Of a stretch of DNA of 64,000 nt, positions 21,294-28,783 are shown piece by piece. The notes under the pieces were generated by a model. That model saw only the letters and a list, made by a program, of their open reading frames with translations. It had not been told where the DNA came from and made no database searches. The DNA is from an uncultured Thiohalocapsa sp. (lineage in GTDB: Bacteria; Pseudomonadota; Gammaproteobacteria; Chromatiales; Chromatiaceae), in NCBI RefSeq assembly GCF_913063425.1, contig NZ_CAJXYK010000007.1:109079-173078 (forward strand). The letters run 5' to 3'. Within the stretch, counting starts at the first letter, position 1. Each line of letters starts with the position of its first letter. A program made the position numbers and the translations under genes.

Positions 21294-21718
21294 GTGGCCT
21301 GCTTCCGGGGCTGGTGGGGATTGGGATGCGGTGCGGAGGCGCTGCGGCTCGGCGTCCGGCGCAGAGTGCTGAGACCTCGGCGCCCAGCGCCTCGGATACC
21401 GACGTTGGAGGAAGCTGAGGCTGCGTGCGGCGCCGACCGCTGTCTGCGCGAAAATCGGCATCCCCGGGCCACGGATCAAGCAGGGGGATCACGTGGTTGT
21501 GCTCGGCGCGGTCGGCTTCAGCCGGCGTCACCGGGCCGGCTGACACCCGCTCGATCAGGGACCAAGCCGCGAGCAACCCGGGGAATCAAGCCGTCGCGCT
21601 GCTTGTCGTATAGGGTTAAGCTAGCGTAACGCACTGCGGTGTTGCGCCGGCCCTGCCGGCGAAGACCGCAGATTGCCCAACAACAGGATGCGTCCGCCAG
21701 GGCGGCGGGGGAGTGAAT
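21294..21718. other. Gene-free stretch between photolyase and small ORF
   Basis: 425 bp of divergent upstream sequence serving the photolyase (minus) and the 61-aa gene (plus). Frames here have no protein-like character. An AT-richer patch with GTATAGGGTTAAGCTAGCG lies near 21607-21625 and is a plausible promoter area. Nothing else recognised. Confidence 0.4.
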
Positions 21719-21904
21719 ATGAAAGATAATGGGGAGTTTACCCACTGGGTCGCGAGCATCGAGCGCGGCGACTGCGGCTTCACCTATCTGCGCCTCTACG
21801 GCGACGCGCCCGCCTGGGTGCGTAACGAGGCCATCAACCGCTTCGGCAAGGGCACGGTGTTTCTGCCGCCGCGGCAGAACCGTCCGCCGGCCGCTGCTGC
21901 GTAA
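21719..21904 (+). CDS. Small unknown protein, 61 aa
   Basis: ATG 21719 follows a strong GGGGGAG (21707-21713) at good spacing. The product MKDNGEFTHWVASIERGDCG, then FTYLRLYGDAPAWVRNEAIN and RFGKGTVFLPP, has a natural amino-acid mix and ends in a Pro/Ala tail. No signal or membrane segment, no family recognised. The strong ribosome site and composition make it a likely real gene. It is followed by the minisatellite region. Confidence 0.6.
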   Translation: MKDNGEFTHWVASIERGDCGFTYLRLYGDAPAWVRNEAINRFGKGTVFLPPRQNRPPAAAA

Positions 21905-21947
21905 CGCGCCGGCGCGGGGGCGGCATCAGCACGGACAGCCGCCGAGG

Positions 21948-22067
21948 TTGCTTAGGAATGGTTGTTGCTTAGGATTAGGAACGGTTGTTGCTTAGGATCA
22001 GGAACGGTTGTTGCTTAGGATCAGGAACGGTTGTTGCTTAGGATCAGGAATGGTTGTTGCTTAGGAA
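21948..22067. repeat. 23-bp tandem repeat, four full units plus partial ends
   Basis: Unit of the type TTGTTGCTTAGGATCAGG plus AACGG. Full copies lie at 21962-21984, 21985-22007, 22008-22030 and 22031-22053, with partial copies on both sides. Units differ by at most two bases. AT-rich compared with its surroundings. No spacers, so not CRISPR. Confidence 0.92.
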
Positions 22068-22515
22068 TGGTTCAAGAACAACTGAACCGGGGGAGCTGTA
22101 GCAAGCCCGGGCGGCGGATGCGCTGCCCCCAATTTCTGATCAAGGTCCGCCCCACCCGCGTTCACCTTGTTTCTTGACCGTCGCTTACGGCGGCGGCGCG
22201 GTGCGCCGGCTGGCGTCTGCTGCAAGGTGCTGGCCCCACGGGCCGAGCCCGGGCGCAGCGATTGCGCAGCCAAGGCCGCCCTGCACGAGGCTGTGGCCAG
22301 GGGGCTGTGGCCAAAGGGCTGTGGCCAAAGAGCTGTGGCCAAAGGCAGGCCAGGTCAGCGACAGCCTGGCCCGGCCGTCACCGCATCGGCCCCAGCCACT
22401 GCCGAACCACGCTGCCGAACCACGCTGCGGGTCCACGCTGCGCGCTGACCTGTCTCCGTGAGCGCCTGACCCACGCTAGACACTGGTTCCGGGTGTCCGC
22501 TCACCCCACTGCGCC
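22068..22515. other. Gene-free stretch with second minisatellite
   Basis: About 450 bp without a gene. It contains the 14-bp repeat at 22290-22345 and a short run of the unit CCACGCTGC near 22405-22440. The remainder has no recognised signal. It is the 3' side of the ferredoxin reductase gene. Confidence 0.5.
22290..22345. repeat. 14-bp tandem repeat, four units
   Basis: Four head-to-tail copies of GCTGTGGCCAAAGG with one or two changes: 22290-22303, 22304-22317, 22318-22331 and 22332-22345. Confidence 0.9.
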
Positions 22516-23958
22516 TCAGCCCAACCCCTCCATGCTGATCCGCTCAGCCGGAATGCCGGCGGCGGCGAGCGCGCCGCCGATGTCCTCCACCGCCGTTGTG
22601 GGGCCCGCGATGTAGTAGCGCAGACCGTCAGGCGCCGGCAGGTCCGATTGCAGCATGGCGAGCAGGTCACTTGTCCCGGCGCCCACCAGCGGGGTGAAGG
22701 CGAAGTTGTCGAGTGTCTCCTTCAGCGCCCGGCACCAGCGCTGGTGGTAATGACCGTCCGGACGGTCCACCGTCCAGTACAGGTGGAAGGCCTCGATGTG
22801 GTCGATGGAGATGGCATGCTCGATGAGGCTCTTGATGGGCGCGATGCCGTCGCCGATGGCCACGAACACCGCGGGCTCCGTGGCCTCCTCGCGCAGCACG
22901 AAATCCCCGGCCGGACCCTGTACCCGGATCATCTCCCGGGTCGCTCGGTGCTCGAACAGGTGGGCGCCGAAGGCGTCGTCGCCGCGACGCACGGAGAACT
23001 GCAGATGGCGGCCGTCGCAGGGGCAGGAGGCGATGGGCAGCTCCCGCACGGCGCCGTCTTCCAGGGTGAGCCGGGCGCGCTGGCCGGCCATGAACCTGAG
23101 CGTCTGGGTGCGCGGCGTCTGCACGTGCAGCAGCAGCAGGTCCTCGCCCTCCGGCTCCAGCTTGCGGATCTGGGCGCGGATGTCCTGCTGCGGCAGGTCC
23201 GCGGTGGTGCGCGCCTCGGAGGCCTCCAGCACCAGGTCCGTCACCGCCGTGTTGGAACAGGTGAGCATGTAGCCCATCTGCTTTTCGCGCTCGGAGAGCA
23301 CATAGTCGTGTTCCGCGATGCGCGTCACCTCGCCGGAGACGACCCGCGCCTTGCACTCACCGCAGTTGCCGCTGGCGCAGCCGTAGCCTAAGCGCACGCC
23401 GGCGCGCACGGCGGCCTCCAGGATGGATTCGGTGCCGTCCACGAAGAACTCGTGGCCGCTCGGGATGATCTTGATGCTGGCGGACATGAGGCGTAGGAAG
23501 GTGTCTTTCGCGAGCAGCCCGGCGCGTGCGTCTTCCGGCGGCAGGGTGTCGATCTCGCCGCGGCGGGCGTCGAGCCAGGCGCGCAGCGCATCGGCCCCGG
23601 CGCCGCCGGCAAGGCGCTCGCGCAGCTCGTCCAGCAGCGCGGCCTGGGCATCGGCCTGGGCGGCCTTCTGTGCCAGGGCCTCGCCCAGGGAGCGGATGCG
23701 CGCCACCAGCACCTCCGGGCTCGGCAGCGCGGTGTCCGCATCATGGCTGCGCGGCAGCGCATCGGCCTTGATTCTCTCCACCTGCTCCAGCTTGCCCGTT
23801 TTCTCGAGCGTGACGCTGGGATAGACCCGCAGCAGGTCGGCGATGTCGAGCTCGCCCTCGAAGGTGGTGAGCTCGCCCTTGCGGATGCGCCGCTGCAGCT
23901 CGGCACGGGTGACGCCGGCGAGGCGGGCGGCGCGGGACAGGGAAACGCGTTGAGTCAT
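22516..23958 (-). CDS. 2Fe-2S ferredoxin / flavin oxidoreductase fusion with MerR-like N-terminus
   Basis: 480 aa. Residues 1-50 look like a MerR-type helix-turn-helix with a truncated wing (SLSRAARLAGVTRAELQRRI, then GELTTFEGELDIADLLRVYP). Residues 80-150 are coiled coil. A plant-type 2Fe-2S ferredoxin follows (160-245) with Cys194, Cys199, Cys202 and Cys234. Then come FAD (about 265-360) and NAD(P) (365-475) domains with the flavodoxin-reductase pattern VFVAIGDGIAPIKSLIEHA. The layout of ferredoxin followed by reductase is that of CDP-glucoseen-reductase and phenol-hydroxylase type electron-transfer proteins. It presumably moves electrons from NAD(P)H to an unknown acceptor. It lies 94 bp downstream of the HPP gene and so may end the fcc operon. 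The N-terminal module is unusual for an oxidoreductase. Confidence 0.8.
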   Translation of the reverse strand: MTQRVSLSRAARLAGVTRAELQRRIRKGELTTFEGELDIADLLRVYPSVTLEKTGKLEQVERIKADALPRSHDADTALPSPEVLVARIRSLGEALAQKAAQADAQAALLDELRERLAGGAGADALRAWLDARRGEIDTLPPEDARAGLLAKDTFLRLMSASIKIIPSGHEFFVDGTESILEAAVRAGVRLGYGCASGNCGECKARVVSGEVTRIAEHDYVLSEREKQMGYMLTCSNTAVTDLVLEASEARTTADLPQQDIRAQIRKLEPEGEDLLLLHVQTPRTQTLRFMAGQRARLTLEDGAVRELPIASCPCDGRHLQFSVRRGDDAFGAHLFEHRATREMIRVQGPAGDFVLREEATEPAVFVAIGDGIAPIKSLIEHAISIDHIEAFHLYWTVDRPDGHYHQRWCRALKETLDNFAFTPLVGAGTSDLLAMLQSDLPAPDGLRYYIAGPTTAVEDIGGALAAAGIPAERISMEGLG

Positions 23959-24052
23959 GATGGGGATGCGGGCAGTACCGGCAAGGTCTGGTGCTCCAGT
24001 CTACCCAACAAGGTGGGCCGCGGCGGCCCGGGCACAAGCGCTCCAATCCCGC

Positions 24053-25006
24053 TCAGGCGGCTGACCCGGCGCCGCCGTCCGGGGCGCGCCCCACCGGCCG
24101 CCAGGTGGTCTCCTCCCGCACCACTTCGTAGCGCGCCCAGCGCGCCAGCTCGGCGCGGCTGATGGTGCCCGTCTCGCGCCGGCTGCGCGACGACCCGGCG
24201 CCGGCGACGGTCCGGTAGATGACCAGGTCGTTGTCCGGCGCTTCCGGGGCGTCCACGACGCAGCGCACGGACCACTCGGGGCCGAAGCGCCCGTTGCTGT
24301 AGCAATGCCCCGGCTGGATATCCGCTTCCCGCAGCCTCTGCTCGTCGGCATGGCGGGTTGCCAGGGCATAGATGCGCAGCAGGTCTTCGTCGGAGACATC
24401 GATGAAGGAGCCGATTTGGCGCAGCGCGTAGGCCAGGTCGTCCCGATCCAGCGCCGGCGGCTCGGACGCTGCGGTGGGCTCTGGTGCGACCAATGCTGCC
24501 GGATAACGCCGCCAGGGGAAGGGGTAGTTGAACAGGACGCCGACCGCCAGGAGCGCCAGCAGGTTGGCGAGCACAGGCACCAGCAGGAAGCCGTAGCCGA
24601 GGTCCCTGACGGCGGCACCGCCGAGCACCGCCGCCAGCGCCGTGGCACCGCCCGGCGGATGGATGCAGCGCGCATAGTGCATGGCGAGGATGGCGAGCCC
24701 CACCGCGAGCGGCCCGGCCAGCATGGGCGCGGCGATCCATTGCGCCATGCTCACACCGACCGCGGCGGAGAGGAGATGGCCCCCCAGCACGGGCCAGGGC
24801 TGCGACAGCGCGCCGTGGGGCACCGCGAACACCAGCACCGCCGAGGCGCCCATGGAGGCCATCACCAGCGGCTCGGCGCCGGCCGGCGCCAGCCACATGG
24901 CCAGCGCGACCACCAGCGCGATGCCGAGCGCGCCGCCGGCCATGGACAGCCAGCGCTCCAGGTGGCTCGATGGGTGTTGCTCGATGCCGAGCCAGCGGAA
25001 TCTCAT
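24053..25006 (-). CDS. HPP-family membrane protein
   Basis: 317 aa. The start ATG shares one base with the fccB stop (TGATG at 25008-25004), so the two are coupled. Residues 1-185 form a membrane domain of about five or six helices (LSMAGGALGIALVVALAMWL, VLGGHLLSAAVGVSMAQWI, LANLLALLAVGVLFNYPF) with the signature HPPGGAT at 116-122. A cytoplasmic tail of about 120 residues follows (LDRDDLAYALRQIGSFIDVS). HPP proteins are poorly characterised; some plant and cyanobacterial members transport nitrite. The tight link to sulfide dehydrogenase suggests a role in sulfur or anion movement, which is inference. Confidence 0.8.
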   Translation of the reverse strand: MRFRWLGIEQHPSSHLERWLSMAGGALGIALVVALAMWLAPAGAEPLVMASMGASAVLVFAVPHGALSQPWPVLGGHLLSAAVGVSMAQWIAAPMLAGPLAVGLAILAMHYARCIHPPGGATALAAVLGGAAVRDLGYGFLLVPVLANLLALLAVGVLFNYPFPWRRYPAALVAPEPTAASEPPALDRDDLAYALRQIGSFIDVSDEDLLRIYALATRHADEQRLREADIQPGHCYSNGRFGPEWSVRCVVDAPEAPDNDLVIYRTVAGAGSSRSRRETGTISRAELARWARYEVVREETTWRPVGRAPDGGAGSAA

Positions 25007-26403
25007 CAGGTGAACATGTCGGCGGTGATGTTGCGGAACCAGCCGATGGCGAACTCCACCTCCGCGGCCCTGGTGCGGGGATCCGCGTCCAGCGCTGACA
25101 GCCCGCCTGCGTCCGGCACCGGCGTGATGCGGCCGTCCTGAAGCCGGTAGACACCGGCCACGGAGATGCCGTGGTCCGGCGCCAGGATGCTGTAGCAGGT
25201 GTTCACATAGGACGGCGCCGGCGGCGGCTCGCCGTTCACAGCGGCGGCCACGGCGGCGGCGCAGACCTTGCCCTGGGCGTTGGCCGCATAGCCGGACTTG
25301 GGCATGGCGCCGGCGATGGCGGCATCGCCGATGATGTGAATATCCGGCGCCTGCGCGGACTCGAAGGTCTGCTGGTTCACCGGGCACCAGCCGGAGCTGT
25401 CGGTGAGGCCGGCGTCGACGGCAAGGCGCGCGGCGCGCTGGTGCGGGATCAGGTTCACCACGTCCGCCTGGAAGTCCTCCACCAAACCGGTGAGCGTGCG
25501 GGTCTTCGGGTCGATGGCCTCGATGGTGCCGCCGCCCGCCGCCGGCACCCATTCGATCATGTCGCCATAGTGCTCCTGCCAGCCGGCCTGGAACAATCGC
25601 TGCTTGGAGAAGGCGTCCTTGGCGTCAAGGATCAGGACCTTGGACTTCGGCTTGTGGTGCTGGAAGTAGAGCGCCATCTGCGCCGCCCGCTCGTAGGGGC
25701 CGGGTGGGCAGCGGAAGGGGTTGGGTGGCGCGACGATGGCCACCACGCCGCCGTCCGGCATGGCCTCCAGCTGGCGGCGCAGCAGCAGCGTCTGCGGGCC
25801 GGCCTTCCAGGCATGGGGGATGGTGGTCTCGGCCACGGCCTCGCTCATGCCGTCGATGGGATCGTAGTCGAAGGACACGCCGGGGGACAGGATCAGCTTG
25901 TCATAGTTGTAGCGGGCGCCGCCGGCACCGCGGACATAGTGCGCATCCGGGTCGATGGCGACGATCTCGTCCTGCATCACGGCGATGCCGCGGCGGGTGA
26001 GGCCGCGGTAGTCGAAGGTGAGGCTCTCGATGTCCCGCTCGCCGGAGATGACCTCGTTGCTGAGGGGGCAGGAGACATAGCGTGGATTGCGCTCGATGAG
26101 GGTCACGCGGATGTCCGGGTCCGCGAGCTTCAGATACTTGGCGGCGATGGCACCGCCGTAGCCGCCGCCCACCACCACCACGCGGGCCTTGGGGCCGGGT
26201 GCTGCGGCCTGGGCGCGGGCGCTGCCGCTCGGGACCAGCCAGCCGCCGGCGCCCAGGGCCGCGGCCGCGAGGGCCGACGCGCCGGCGCCGAGGAAGCGGC
26301 GGCGCTGGGCAGCGACCGGCAGGGGCGGCTCAGGTTGATCGAGGCGCTTGCTCGGCTGCTCTGCGCCGCTGCCGACTGGGGTATGTCGCGTGGGGATGCG
26401 CAT
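25006..26403 (-). CDS. fccB: Flavocytochrome c sulfide dehydrogenase, flavoprotein subunit
   Basis: 465 aa. A twin-arginine signal (RRRFLGA, residues 34-40, then a hydrophobic stretch to about 65) sends it to the periplasm folded with FAD. FAD motif VVVVGGGYGGAIAAKY (75-90). Cys112 in RYVSCPLSNEV is the covalent-FAD cysteine of the family. Further conserved cysteines are in NPFRCPPGPYERA and SYVNTCYSILAPDHG. It oxidises sulfide to polysulfide or sulfur and passes electrons to the FccA haems. It follows fccA by about 11 bp. GAGGG suits ATG 26403; ATG 26418, overlapping the fccA stop as ATGA, is a possible longer start. Next comes the coupled HPP gene. Confidence 0.93.
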   Translation of the reverse strand: MRIPTRHTPVGSGAEQPSKRLDQPEPPLPVAAQRRRFLGAGASALAAAALGAGGWLVPSGSARAQAAAPGPKARVVVVGGGYGGAIAAKYLKLADPDIRVTLIERNPRYVSCPLSNEVISGERDIESLTFDYRGLTRRGIAVMQDEIVAIDPDAHYVRGAGGARYNYDKLILSPGVSFDYDPIDGMSEAVAETTIPHAWKAGPQTLLLRRQLEAMPDGGVVAIVAPPNPFRCPPGPYERAAQMALYFQHHKPKSKVLILDAKDAFSKQRLFQAGWQEHYGDMIEWVPAAGGGTIEAIDPKTRTLTGLVEDFQADVVNLIPHQRAARLAVDAGLTDSSGWCPVNQQTFESAQAPDIHIIGDAAIAGAMPKSGYAANAQGKVCAAAVAAAVNGEPPPAPSYVNTCYSILAPDHGISVAGVYRLQDGRITPVPDAGGLSALDADPRTRAAEVEFAIGWFRNITADMFT

Positions 26404-26414
26404 GACCGGGGCCC

Positions 26415-27083
26415 TCATTTCTGGCTTTCGTAGTAGTGGGCGAGGGCGGCGAGCTCGGCGTCGCTCAGCTCCAGGACCCGCTCCGCCATCTTGCGCGGCT
26501 GACAGCGCATGCCCTGCGCTCGGCAGGTCTCCAGCGCATAGCGGGTGTAGGGCGCCCATTGGCCGGCCAGGCGGGGGGATGCCTGGTCCTGGTCGCGGCC
26601 GCCGTCGGCATGACAGGTGGCGCAGGCGCGCTCGTGGATCTGCTCGCCCTGGTGCGCGATCTGCCCGTCCACCGGCCGGTCGGTGGAGACCCAGGGGCGG
26701 GCGGCAAACCAGCCAGCGATGGCGGCGATCTCCTGGTCCGTATAGCCGCGCATGATGCGGCCCATGATGGTGGAGGGTCTGAGCCCCGTCTTGTAGTCCG
26801 TCAGCACGGTGACGAGGTAGCCCTTGTCGAAGCCGGCGATGCTGGGCATGGCGGCACCGGCGCTGGCGCCGTCGGTGCCGTGACAGCCGGCGCAGGTGTG
26901 CGCCAGCATGTCCGCCGAGCGCACGTCGCCGGCGCGGGCTGCGGGGATGGACAGGATGACGGCGAGCGCCAGCAGGGTCAGCAGCATCAGACTACCGGTT
27001 GGGCTCGCGGCGGGGCCGGCTGCATCGGGGTGCGTTCTGGGCTCGGCGGCTTGCGGCGGGCGCCGTCGGAGGATTGCGGGCAT
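26415..27083 (-). CDS. fccA: Flavocytochrome c sulfide dehydrogenase, diheme cytochrome subunit
   Basis: 222 aa. A Sec signal (about 30-51, LMLLTLLALAVILSIPAARA) is preceded by a long basic lead. Two class I cytochrome domains follow, with CAGCH (64-68) and CATCH (154-158). MPSIAGFDKGYLVTVLTDYK and MRGYTDQEIAAIAGWFA are typical of the family, as is the end ELSDAELAALAHYYESQK. Electrons from sulfide pass through FccB FAD to these haems and on to a soluble cytochrome or photosynthetic reaction centre. Start ATG 27083 has AAGGAGA at ideal distance. First gene of the fcc operon, divergent from hcp. Confidence 0.92.
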   Translation of the reverse strand: MPAILRRRPPQAAEPRTHPDAAGPAASPTGSLMLLTLLALAVILSIPAARAGDVRSADMLAHTCAGCHGTDGASAGAAMPSIAGFDKGYLVTVLTDYKTGLRPSTIMGRIMRGYTDQEIAAIAGWFAARPWVSTDRPVDGQIAHQGEQIHERACATCHADGGRDQDQASPRLAGQWAPYTRYALETCRAQGMRCQPRKMAERVLELSDAELAALAHYYESQK

Positions 27084-27172
27084 GGGGTCTCCTTCGGTGT
27101 GCGGCGTTGCTGAAGCAGCCGCCGCGCGTGGCTCAAGGTGTCGCATCAAAATGCAGCCGCCGCCGGCTGGCC

Positions 27173-27186
27173 TTGATGACCCTCAA
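27173..27186. promoter_or_regulatory. FNR/Dnr-like box 1 in the fccA-hcp gap
   Basis: TTGATGACCCTCAA fits the TTGA-N6-TCAA pattern bound by FNR/Dnr regulators, with imperfect inner bases. It lies 90 bp upstream of the fccA start and about 234 bp upstream of hcp, so it could serve either gene. Weaker than box 2. Confidence 0.4.
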
Positions 27187-27250
27187 GACTGCGCCGCCGG
27201 CGGCGGCTTTCGCACCCCGACTGACCGGGGTCAACACCGCACATCGCCGC

Positions 27251-27264
27251 TTGATTCGAGTCAA
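27251..27264. promoter_or_regulatory. FNR/Dnr-like box 2 upstream of hcp
   Basis: TTGATTCGAGTCAA matches the full TTGAT-N4-RTCAA consensus of Dnr/FNR-type sites. It lies 156 bp upstream of the hcp start. A Dnr-type regulator gene is present 3.7 kb downstream in the same locus, and hcp is a classical target of these regulators. Confidence 0.65.
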
Positions 27265-27419
27265 GGCCACCTGCCCTGCTCGCACCGAGACTCGCGTCAG
27301 CCTCAGTGCCCGGGTCTGCGTCGGGCGCCCTGGCAGCTGAGCGCCGAAGACTGAAACCCAGACCAACGCGCGCCAAAGCGGCGCGGCGCCCGCTAACCCC
27401 CAACCGCGAGTCCCCTGCC

Positions 27420-28727
27420 ATGTTCTGCAACCAATGCGAGCAAACCTTCCGCCAATCCGCCTGCGTCAACGCCCCCGGCACCTGCGGCAAAGACGAAGAC
27501 ATCCAGTCATTGCAGGAGACCCTGCTCTATGGCCTCAAGGGCATGGCCGCCTATGCACACCATGCACGCCGCCTCGGCCAGACCGACGATGAAGTCTCCG
27601 CCTTCATCGAAGAGGCCCTGTTCGCCACCATGACCAACGTCAACTTCGACCTCGACACCCTGCTCGGCTATTGCCTGAAGTGCGGCGAGATGAACCTGCG
27701 CGTCATGCAGATGCTGGATCAGGGCCATGTTGAGACCTTCGGCAAGCCGGCACCCACCAAGGTCAAGGAAGGCACTCAGGCCGGCCCCGGCATCCTGATC
27801 ACCGGCCATGACCTGATGGACCTGTGGCAGCTGCTTCAACAGGTGGAAGGGACTGAGATCAAGGTCTACACCCACGGCGAGATGCTGCCGGCGCACATGT
27901 ATGAGCGCTTCCGCGAGCATCCTAACCTCGCCGGCCACTACGGCGGCGCCTGGCAGGAGCAGAAGAAGGAATTCGCCGCCTTTCCCGGGCCGGTGGTGGG
28001 GACGACTAACTGCGTGCTCATTCCGCCGGACAGCGGCCCGTTCGGAAGCTATGGGGGCCGGCTCTTCACCACCAACGCCGTCGCCGTGCCGGGCGGCACA
28101 AGGCTCGAGTCCGGCGACTTCCAGCCCGTCATCGCCGCCGCGCTGGCCGCCGAGCCCTGCGCGGAGCACATCGTCGGCGAGTCCACCATCGGCTTCCATC
28201 GCAGCGTGCTGCTGGACCAGGCCCAGACCATCGTCGACGCGGTCAAGGCCGGGCAGATCAGCCGCTTCTTCGTCATCGGCGGCTGCGACGGCGCCGAGAA
28301 GGGCCGCAACTACTTCACCGACTATGCGCAGGCGACGCCGGAAGACTCTTTCATCCTGACCCTCGGCTGCGGCAAATACCGCATCCGCGACTATGAATAC
28401 GGAGAGCATCTCGGCCTGCCGCGCCTCATGGACATGGGCCAGTGCAACGACGCCTATGGCGCCATCGCCGTCGCTCAGGCCCTCGCCGACGCCTTCGACT
28501 GCGGCGTCAACGACCTGCCGCTCACGCTGGTCATCAGCTGGTTCGAGCAAAAGGCCGTCGCGGTGCTGCTGACCCTGCTGCACCTGGGCGTCAAGGGCAT
28601 CACCCTCGGCCCGAACCCACCGGCCTTCGTCTCGCCGAACGTCTTCAAGATCCTGCAGCAGCGCTACGACCTGCGGCTCACCGGGCAGGATGCGCAGGCG
28701 GATCTGCGGGTGGCGGTGGGCGCCTGA
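27420..28727 (+). CDS. hcp: Hybrid cluster protein (hydroxylamine/NO reductase), short form
   Basis: 435 aa from ATG 27420. An N-terminal Cys cluster (C3, C6, C15, C22 in MFCNQCEQTF...SACVNAPGTCGK) holds an Fe-S centre. All hybrid-cluster ligands can be placed: His in TGHDLMD, Glu in THGEML, Cys in GTTNC, GGCDG, LGCGKY and MGQCND, and Glu/Lys in WFEQKAV. At 435 aa it is shorter than the 550-aa E. coli protein, lacking part of the N-terminal helical region, as in the compact class. Hcp reduces NO or hydroxylamine and is induced under nitrosative stress. No hcr reductase is adjacent; the ferredoxin reductase at 22.5 kb is a speculative candidate. FNR/Dnr-like boxes precede it. Confidence 0.95.
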   Translation: MFCNQCEQTFRQSACVNAPGTCGKDEDIQSLQETLLYGLKGMAAYAHHARRLGQTDDEVSAFIEEALFATMTNVNFDLDTLLGYCLKCGEMNLRVMQMLDQGHVETFGKPAPTKVKEGTQAGPGILITGHDLMDLWQLLQQVEGTEIKVYTHGEMLPAHMYERFREHPNLAGHYGGAWQEQKKEFAAFPGPVVGTTNCVLIPPDSGPFGSYGGRLFTTNAVAVPGGTRLESGDFQPVIAAALAAEPCAEHIVGESTIGFHRSVLLDQAQTIVDAVKAGQISRFFVIGGCDGAEKGRNYFTDYAQATPEDSFILTLGCGKYRIRDYEYGEHLGLPRLMDMGQCNDAYGAIAVAQALADAFDCGVNDLPLTLVISWFEQKAVAVLLTLLHLGVKGITLGPNPPAFVSPNVFKILQQRYDLRLTGQDAQADLRVAVGA

Positions 28728-28783
28728 GCCGAGCGCATCAGGGCCGGTTCCGCTGCGGCTGCCGTCCCTGGCATACTCTCGGG

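Noticed and set aside
19785..21629. 614-aa plus-strand frame opposite the photolyase
   Set aside because: High-GC shadow. The minus-strand photolyase motifs are complete.
21948..22067. 23-bp repeats as a CRISPR array
   Set aside because: Units are head to tail without spacers, and no cas genes are in the window.
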